Source: an uncultured Pseudogracilibacillus sp.
GTDB taxonomy: Bacteria > Bacillota > Bacilli > Bacillales > Amphibacillaceae
Length of the DNA: 41,602 bases
Direction: 5' to 3'
NCBI GenBank assembly: GCA_937960785.1
Contig: CALGOZ010000108.1
Location: 1-41,602 of the forward strand
Position 1 is the first letter of the stretch, and each line of letters begins with the position of its first letter. Positions 36,133 to 41,602 of this stretch are shown here, piece by piece. Under the pieces are notes generated by a model. The model searched no databases. It saw nothing but the letters and a program-made list of their open reading frames with translations, and was not told where the DNA came from. A program made the translations under genes and the position numbers.

Positions 36133-36572
36133 TAAGCTTAGAATCAATGTTAGCAAAAAAATACAATATTGACAAGCTCTTATAAAATGATGAAAAGTTC
36201 AAAGTTTATTAACAATTATATTGGAAACTTCAAGGGATTTCACAAAAATGTAACAAAAAACCGAAAAATGTCGAAGGGTCAATTTCGATATGAAAAACAT
36301 CCCGTCAAAAATACGACGAAAAAGTAAACGTATTTCAACAATATAAAACAATACGTATAAATGAAGGTTCACTATTTATAAGTTGGCTATAATTTATGTA
36401 CAAATGAAGGGTAAATAACAAATCGCCGATAATCATACGTAATATTTTCGGTGTTGTAAAAAATGAAACCCTTCTATATTAAGTTATAAAGTAACTTACA
36501 TACATTTTAACCTCGTGAGTCTACTCTAATCGAATTGTTACCTCACAAATATAAATTACTTCAATTTAAGGT

Positions 36573-36581
36573 AAAGGAGGG
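36573..36581 (+). promoter_or_regulatory. Start-less Shine-Dalgarno element upstream of first surface gene
   Basis: AAAGGAGGG is followed by TAGTTTTAAAAATAC with no ATG, GTG or TTG at usable distance, about 100 bases before the gene's own ribosome site. It resembles the STAB-SD element that stabilises cry3A mRNA. CTTCAAT lies 9-10 bases upstream, as in the two later surface genes. Confidence 0.4.
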
Positions 36582-36695
36582 TAGTTTTAAAAATACTCTA
36601 CTAATAATGACCAGCTCATAACGACAAAATTCAATTATCTAACTTTATTAATCGTTATTTTAATAATTCAATAGAAAGGAAGAAGAAAAATACGT

Positions 36696-37932
36696 TTGAA
36701 ATCAATTTTTTACAAAGTTGTTGCTGTAACTTTTGCCTTAAGTTTTTACTTTTGCAGTCAAAATAGATGTTACTTATGCAGCAAATAATGAAGTGAATAA
36801 AACGTTTAATTTCGTTTGTTCTGGGGAAATAGAAGATGATTTAAATTTACCCTTTCCTCTATCGGTTGATCATTTAGAATTAGAAACAGCTATTAGGATT
36901 AATATGACAACGCCAATAAGTGTGTTAGCTAATGAGGAAGTATATGCCGAAAATACGTATCTATCTGTCGCAATTGATTTAGGTGAAGATATTGCCTCTC
37001 TACTTGGCGGAATTGGTGGGACGCATATTGAAGGAGAATTGAGCTCATTTTACGTAAGCTCTCAAAATACCGAAAAGACGATTAACTTAGCAGATCCTGC
37101 AATTGAAATTCCTCCGACGGCAATTCCTGATAATGGATTAGTAGAAATTAGAATTCCTTATGATGTTGGAATTGATGCAGGCCCTTATATTGCCGGTGAA
37201 GAAGAAGAGCTATCCTTCCACTTAGGAGACTTATCGACAACCTTTTTACTTCCGACTGGATTAGGTAATGTAACCTTAGGTGCTGAATGTGTATTATTTG
37301 ATGACGATACGACAATTACTTCAATTTCAATTGAAACGTTGTTAGATCGCATAAATAAGGCAGAAAACGAAGGGCAAGTTCGTGCTGTTTTTAACCATGG
37401 TGAAATCGATTTAGATTTATCGGGCTTTAATTCCTTAACAGGCGAAGAACAAGCGGATGTAATTGCTGCAATCATTAGTGAACGTCCAGCTCAAGGATAT
37501 GGCTCGATGAGCACGGTTCAGCAAGTAATAGATGAAACAATCGAGCTTCTGTCGCAAATCGATGAGGGTCCTTTCGTGCCAAGTGGTACATGGATTCACG
37601 GTGAAGGTGCACCTTCTAATGAAATTGGAGAAGTTGGTAACTACTATTTAGATAAAACGACATTTAACGTCTATGAAAAAACAGAAGATGGTTGAGTATA
37701 TGCCTGTAACATGAAAGCACCGGAAAAAGACTCATCTGATCCAGGTAAAGAGGCTAAGAGTGATAATGGTGTATCAGCTGGTACACTAACAGATTCCTCT
37801 AGTAATGGTGCTAAAGGGGCGTCAGGAGAAACGTTGCCAAAGACCGGAACAAACTATCTGACAATGATTGCTTCTGGTATCGCGTTATTAATGATAGGTT
37901 TATTGTTACAACGTCGTAGATTAACCAATTAA
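36696..37932 (+). pseudogene. Broken LPXTG-anchored surface protein gene
   Basis: The coding frame is interrupted twice. The signal peptide starts at TTG 36696 (MKSIFYKVVAVTFALS). A single extra T in the run at 36743-36747 shifts the frame; removing it restores a reading through FTFAVKIDVTYAANNEV. At 37693 an in-frame TGA replaces what is Trp in the paralogue (TEDG-stop-VYACNMK against TDGKWTLIGNLK). Beyond it the same frame continues to LPKTG, a hydrophobic segment and RRRLTN. The exported part has a Cys-pair domain (NFVCSGE to GAECVLF), a helical domain (LLDRINKAENEG to QVIDETIE) and one GTWIHGEGAPS module. Two sequencing errors are the alternative explanation. Confidence 0.8.
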
Positions 37933-37948
37933 TATATATCCTTTCAAT

Positions 37949-37998
37949 AAGACCATTTCCTATCCTAAAGGATAATCTGCAAGGAAATGGTCTTTTAC
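37949..37998 (+). terminator. Terminator after the broken surface gene
   Basis: AAGACCATTTCCT pairs with AGGAAATGGTCTT (13 bp), with a nested TATCC/GGATA hairpin in the loop and TTTACTT after it. Confidence 0.85.
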
Positions 37999-38207
37999 TT
38001 ACACATATAAATATCTAAAAATGTCGTTTGCTGTAATAAATATGACATAAAGTCAACTTCATCATAGGAAAATAGGGGAAGTTTTATTTATATAAATATA
38101 AAATACTATTTTTATAGGATTGTTACAAAAGTTTGAAGCGCCTACAATGTGTACGTGAGAGGACTTGAAAGATTTAAAAGTTTTCTCACAAATTTTTAAC
38201 ATAAACA

Positions 38208-38221
38208 TGAAAAGGCTTACA
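38208..38221 (+). promoter_or_regulatory. Conserved TGAAAAGGCTTWCA motif, surface gene 2 (cre-like)
   Basis: TGAAAAGGCTTACA recurs as TGAAAAGGCTTTCA before the third surface gene, in both cases 10-12 bases before a start-less ribosome site. It matches the cre consensus at 13 of 14 positions but has GG in place of the central CG. It also contains a -10-like TACAAT. The 37933-38293 gap holds this, the upstream terminator and two ribosome sites. Confidence 0.5.
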
Positions 38222-38233
38222 ATAAAATAATTT

Positions 38234-38245
38234 AAAGGAAGGGGG
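38234..38245 (+). promoter_or_regulatory. Start-less Shine-Dalgarno element, surface gene 2
   Basis: AAAGGAAGGGGG is followed by no ATG, GTG or TTG at usable distance. The gene's own ribosome site AAGGAGGG is at 38279-38286. The position relative to the conserved upstream motif matches that before the third surface gene. Confidence 0.45.
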
Positions 38246-38293
38246 CAAAAAAACATTTTCCATTTAAGAAAATTAAATAAGGAGGGACTTACA

Positions 38294-41167
38294 ATTAGTT
38301 TACGTAAAAAGCTGAAAAAAGTAGCAATTGCAGCATCAGCGATACCTTTAGCGTTTTCTTCTTTCTTTACAGCGGGGGCACCAAATGTCACCTTTGCACA
38401 GGAGGAAGATGAAAATGTACAAGAGGTAGAGAATACATTATTTTACTGGTGTCATGCGACAGGAAAACATCCATTAGGTGGAACAATTGATAACGAGCTT
38501 CCTCTAGTTGTTACATTAAAAACAGAAGCACCTAAGTCAGTTGATCCGGGAGAAGAAGTATACATTAATTCTGATGTAGAAATTTTATTTAATGAAAACG
38601 TAACGAAAGGTATGTATGGGGAAAACCTACGAGAAATTGGCGGACCAGTTAATGAGTTTATGTTGATATCTGAAAATACAGATGGAGAGATAAATGCAGC
38701 GGCTAATGGAATTAACATACCGAATTTCACTATCCCGAATGGTAAAGACCATACAGCTACAATATCAAATGTGGAGTCAGGTCCCTTTGTAGCAGGTGAG
38801 AGTGGAGAGTTAAAGATTAAGGCTGGTACAGGTGACCAGGATATAAAAGCAACATTAAATGCAAAAGCTATTCTTGGAATCGGGATTACATTAAATGCTA
38901 CATGTAAAGTATTAACTGAGGATAACTACGATGAGATTTATGAAGCCGCTAGGAAAGCTGCGGAAGAAAGAGGCGGAACAATTCCAGATGAGCTTCCAGT
39001 AGCACCAGAAAGTCTCCTAACAATTGATATTAACGATGAGTATGATCCAGTAGACTTAGCATTAGAAGCAGTAAATGATGCGGAAAATACGGAGTCTATG
39101 CAGTCAGCACTTGAGAGTGAAGATTTAGGTCTTGATTTAAATGAATATAACGAGCTTTCCAACGATGAAAAAATGATAGTAGCTGAAAAAGTATTAGAAA
39201 ATCGTTCTGAGGCAGGTTTTGCATCAGTCGAAGATGTTCAAGAAGCCTTAGATGAAGCAGTTCAAGAAGTAATCGATGCAAGAGAAGAAGAACCTACAGA
39301 TCCAACAGAGCCTGAAGAACCAGAGGATCCCGAAGACCCTGAAGACCCAGAGGACCCTGAAGACCCAGAGGACCCTGAAGACCCAGTTGTCGAAGGTGTT
39401 ATTGAATACAGTTGTGGAATTACAGGTTCTGAGATTATTCCAGAAGATGTTAAAATCTCAATGTTCGTAAAACCGAATATGACTGCACCAGAAGAAGTTG
39501 AAGCAAATAGTGAATTTACGGTAACTGATGTTTCGGCGGATATTTCAATTCAGTTAACTGGTACAATTCTCGATGATTTAAGAGCGTTAATTAATCCATT
39601 TAACGGACACGCGAATGAGTTTTGGGTAGAAGCAAATGGAGAAAAAATTAACGTAGTAGGTGAGGATGGAGTAGCATTCCCAGAAACACCACATAGTCCA
39701 GAAGATGATGCAATTGAATTTACGGTTGAAGTAGAAGACTACACATTAACTGCAGGTGAAGAAGACTTTGATATTGATGTAGGAAATATTGAAGCAGATA
39801 TTATCTCGAGCTTAGCAACATTAACAGTACTTTGTGAACCAGAAACCGATGATACTACTGTAGCGACAATTAAAGTTACAGAAGCTGTTGACGGAGAAGA
39901 TCCGACTGATCCTGTTAAGGAAATTGAGTTAGACGGAGAAGAAGTAGAGGTTCAAGCAGGTACTGAAATTCAAGTAAAAGATACAGGTGTAACAATTAAA
40001 TTGCCTGAAGATTTACCAGAAGGAACTACTGTAAAAGTTCACTCAGTTGAATCAGAAACATTGGAAACTAATAAAAATCTAGAAATTGCAGGAGAAGTTT
40101 ACGATATTTCGTTCAACTTCTCTAGTGACTACGAAGGTCAGTTTGAAATTACATTAAAAATTGCCGATGATGCAGATAAAGATAATGTAGCAATCTACCA
40201 CTATAACGAAGAAGATAGAGAGTGGGAGTATATCGGTGGTAAGGTCGAAGGAGATTACATCACAGCTACAGTAAATCACTTCTCAATTTATGGAGTATTG
40301 GAAGAAGTAGAATCAGACGATGATCAAGAACCAATAGATCCAACAGAACCTGAAGTTGGTGGCACATGGTTCACTGGAGAAGGCGAGCCATCGGATGATT
40401 TAGGTAATGACAATGACCTATATTTAGATGAAACGAACTTTGACATCTATAAAAAGACAGACGGCAAGTGGACTTTAATCGGAAATCTAAAAGGTGACGA
40501 TGGCCAAGATGGTGAAGACGGTGAGTCTGGAGCTGTTTGGTTAGTAGGTGAAGGAGCACCATCTGAGGATACAGGAAAAGATGGCGATCTTTACTTAGAC
40601 ACAGAATCTGGTGATGTTTACTTGAAATCATCGGGTGAGTGGGAATTCGTCGCTAACATCAAAGGCGAAGACGGTAAAGACGGCGAAGACGGTAAAGACG
40701 GCGAAGACGGTAAAGACGGCGAAGACGGTAAAGATGGCGAAGACGGTAAAGACGGCGAAGATGGTAAAGATGGCGAAGACGGTAAAGACGGCGAAGATGG
40801 TAAAGATGGCGAAGATGGTAAAGATGGCGAAGATGGTAAAGATGGCGAAGATGGAAAAGATGGCGAAGATGGAAAAGATGGCGAAGACGGTAAAGACGGT
40901 AAAGACGGCAAAGATGGAAAAGATGGAAAAGATTGCGAATGCGATAAAAAAGACCAGAAAGGCACTTCAAAAGTAGATTCTTCTACTTCTGGAGATGACC
41001 AAGACGGACCATCCAAATCGGCAAAAACATCCGAATCATCAAATACCGGAGATACGTTACCAAAAACAGCAACAAATAATCCATTAATGCTTGCACTAGG
41101 AACTATTTTAGCAGCGATTGGTGGTACCTTTGCCCTTCTACGTCGTCGTAAGAGCCAGACAAACTAG
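38294..41167 (+). CDS. LPXTA sortase-anchored surface protein with collagen-like tract, ATT start
   Basis: This is a 957-residue cell-wall protein. The frame has no ATG, GTG or TTG that keeps the signal peptide. An ATT at 38294, 7 bases after AAGGAGGG, gives I/M-SLRKKLKK, a hydrophobic core and a cleavage region near VTFAQ-EE. Order: Cys-pair domain 1 (C53-C204), helical domain (about 252-329), acidic Pro-Glu-Asp linker (332-364), Cys-pair domain 2 (C374-C514), a beta-rich domain (to about 670), two GEG-PS modules (about 690-795), a collagen-like tract of 30 Gly-X-Asp triplets (791-880), CECDKKD, then LPKTA (from 922), a hydrophobic segment and RRRK. The LPKTA form suggests a sortase preferring Ala at the last position. 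The first ATG (38612) would give a protein with no signal peptide. Role unknown; adhesion or surface coat is likely. Confidence 0.85.
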   Translation: MSLRKKLKKVAIAASAIPLAFSSFFTAGAPNVTFAQEEDENVQEVENTLFYWCHATGKHPLGGTIDNELPLVVTLKTEAPKSVDPGEEVYINSDVEILFNENVTKGMYGENLREIGGPVNEFMLISENTDGEINAAANGINIPNFTIPNGKDHTATISNVESGPFVAGESGELKIKAGTGDQDIKATLNAKAILGIGITLNATCKVLTEDNYDEIYEAARKAAEERGGTIPDELPVAPESLLTIDINDEYDPVDLALEAVNDAENTESMQSALESEDLGLDLNEYNELSNDEKMIVAEKVLENRSEAGFASVEDVQEALDEAVQEVIDAREEEPTDPTEPEEPEDPEDPEDPEDPEDPEDPEDPVVEGVIEYSCGITGSEIIPEDVKISMFVKPNMTAPEEVEANSEFTVTDVSADISIQLTGTILDDLRALINPFNGHANEFWVEANGEKINVVGEDGVAFPETPHSPEDDAIEFTVEVEDYTLTAGEEDFDIDVGNIEADIISSLATLTVLCEPETDDTTVATIKVTEAVDGEDPTDPVKEIELDGEEVEVQAGTEIQVKDTGVTIKLPEDLPEGTTVKVHSVESETLETNKNLEIAGEVYDISFNFSSDYEGQFEITLKIADDADKDNVAIYHYNEEDREWEYIGGKVEGDYITATVNHFSIYGVLEEVESDDDQEPIDPTEPEVGGTWFTGEGEPSDDLGNDNDLYLDETNFDIYKKTDGKWTLIGNLKGDDGQDGEDGESGAVWLVGEGAPSEDTGKDGDLYLDTESGDVYLKSSGEWEFVANIKGEDGKDGEDGKDGEDGKDGEDGKDGEDGKDGEDGKDGEDGKDGEDGKDGEDGKDGEDGKDGEDGKDGEDGKDGEDGKDGKDGKDGKDGKDCECDKKDQKGTSKVDSSTSGDDQDGPSKSAKTSESSNTGDTLPKTATNNPLMLALGTILAAIGGTFALLRRRKSQTN
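39320..39385 (+). repeat. Acidic Pro-Glu-Asp tripeptide repeat
   Basis: About seven PED units in tandem (9-base unit) link the helical domain to the second Cys-pair domain. This is a typical extended cell-wall spacer and a site prone to length change. Confidence 0.85.
40664..40933 (+). repeat. 18-bp tandem repeat coding for collagen-like GEDGKD
   Basis: The 270-base tract encodes 30 Gly-X-Y triplets: 13 GED-GKD units and then four further GKD. Units differ mostly at third positions (GAC/GAT, GGT/GGC/GGA), with tracts of identical units. It is purely coding and not a CRISPR array. Y positions are all Asp, and Lys-Glu/Asp pairs may stabilise a triple helix without proline. Confidence 0.95.
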
Positions 41168-41179
41168 TCTTTATCGATT

Positions 41180-41227
41180 AAAAGTTAGTGGGATCGTAAA
41201 ACGCGATCCCACTAACTTTTGTCTTTT
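41180..41227 (+). terminator. Terminator of the large surface gene
   Basis: AAAAGTTAGTGGGATCG pairs with CGATCCCACTAACTTTT (17-bp perfect stem), followed by GTCTTTTT. The rest of the gap to 41489 holds the shared upstream motif and two ribosome sites. Confidence 0.95.
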
Positions 41228-41406
41228 TATAAAGAAAAAGCGAATCACAAAACATATAAAAGTAGGGATTTATTCTTTAAAAGCGCTCGAAACACGATAA
41301 AGATAGGAATTGGTATTTTTTTTAAAAGACTTAGAATAAATAAGTAAGATGAGCTGTTTACGTATAGAACATTACACGGATGATGTTCTGTACATATAAA
41401 ACAAAA

Positions 41407-41420
41407 TGAAAAGGCTTTCA
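41407..41420 (+). promoter_or_regulatory. Conserved TGAAAAGGCTTWCA motif, surface gene 3 (cre-like)
   Basis: TGAAAAGGCTTTCA differs by one base from the element at 38208 and stands at the same distance (10-12 bases) from a start-less ribosome site. TGAAA/TTTCA is palindromic around the centre. Confidence 0.5.
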
Positions 41421-41430
41421 ATGTCTTGTG

Positions 41431-41442
41431 AAAAAGGAGGGG
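41431..41442 (+). promoter_or_regulatory. Start-less Shine-Dalgarno element, surface gene 3
   Basis: AAAAAGGAGGGG is followed by AATCTTAGTTAAATC with no standard start codon. The gene's own site AGGAGGAG lies at 41476-41483. Confidence 0.45.
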
Positions 41443-41489
41443 AATCTTAGTTAAATCTTTTTAAAAACAAATAATAGGAGGAGATACCA

Positions 41490-41602
41490 ATTAAACGTTT
41501 ATTTCAGAAAGTCGCATTGCTATTGTCGATCTTTGTATTAACGTTTTTTAACTTTAGTATTCCTAGTCTAAACGTTCAAGCTCAAGGTAATGGAGCAAAC
41601 GG
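41490..41602 (+). CDS. N-terminus of a third surface protein, ATT start, cut by window end
   Basis: Only the first 37 codons are in the window. ATT at 41490, 6 bases after AGGAGGAG, opens a typical signal peptide: I/M-KRLFQKVALLLS, a hydrophobic core, and a likely cleavage site near NVQA-QGNGAN. No ATG, GTG or upstream TTG in this frame would keep the basic N-region. The leader matches that of the preceding surface gene (shared motif, start-less ribosome site, ATT start), so it is probably another member of the family. The rest of the protein is not visible. Confidence 0.65.
   Translation, partial: MKRLFQKVALLLSIFVLTFFNFSIPSLNVQAQGNGAN

Noticed and set aside
36165..36187. TTGACA followed by TATAAA as a promoter
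   Set aside because: The spacing is only about 8 bases, far from the 16-18 needed; no other good -10 box fits that -35.
40664..40933. Regular repeats resembling a CRISPR array
   Set aside because: Units are 18 bp, head to tail without spacers, and keep the reading frame throughout.
40618..41016. Long antisense frame rich in Ser-Pro-Leu repeats, and other repeated frames across the collagen-like tract
   Set aside because: They are mirror readings of the 18-bp coding repeat; the plus-strand frame has the signal peptide, ribosome site and sorting signal.
38612..41167. ATG at 38612 as the start of the large surface protein
   Set aside because: It has no ribosome site and would remove the signal peptide and half of the first Cys-pair domain, which are encoded in the same open frame upstream.

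Overview
The window looks like chromosomal DNA of a low-GC, Gram-positive, Bacillaceae-type bacterium. Evidence: strong AAGGAGG ribosome sites, intrinsic terminators with U tracts, several TTG and GTG starts, a PyrR attenuation leader, CcpA-type cre sites, a pgk-tpiA-gpmI-eno operon, and sortase-anchored surface proteins. The very acidic surface proteins would fit a halophile or alkaliphile, but this is inference. No rRNA, tRNA, CRISPR array, insertion sequence or prophage was seen.

Layout. (1) 126-5791: a peptide ABC transporter (two ATPases, binding lipoprotein, two permeases), followed by a convergent pepF oligoendopeptidase (6094-7893). (2) 8072-10765: an unassigned membrane transporter and an enolase-superfamily OSBS/N-succinylamino acid racemase. 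(3) 10909-16227, minus strand: HPr, an RraA-family protein, a lone trpB, a HAAS-type membrane protein and a uracil permease behind a complete PyrR attenuator. (4) 16479-22571: CoA-type Nudix hydrolase, glutaredoxin-like protein, and the lower glycolytic operon pgk-tpiA-gpmI-eno without the usual cggR-gapA in front. (5) 22845-35967: a catabolic island for an acyl-CoA-activated lipid. It holds a KstD-like flavoprotein, two paralogous acyl-CoA synthetases, an SCP2 protein, two adjacent acyl-CoA dehydrogenase-like subunits, enoyl-CoA hydratase, SDR, thiolase and a convergent GAF-LuxR regulator, with cre-type sites before its transcription units. (6) 36573 to the end: a tandem cluster of related LPXTG/LPXTA surface proteins. 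The first is broken, the second is a 957-residue protein with a collagen-like tract, and the third runs off the window.

Most notable points. In the catabolic island the two acyl-CoA dehydrogenase subunits have complementary gaps in their FAD and catalytic motifs, as expected for an obligate heteromer of the kind known from steroid side-chain degradation. In the surface cluster, two successive genes appear to start at ATT. All three surface genes carry, 45-100 bases ahead of the gene's own ribosome site, an extra Shine-Dalgarno sequence with no start codon after it. Two of these are preceded by a shared TGAAAAGGCTTWCA motif. This looks like a conserved leader architecture, possibly mRNA-stabilising.
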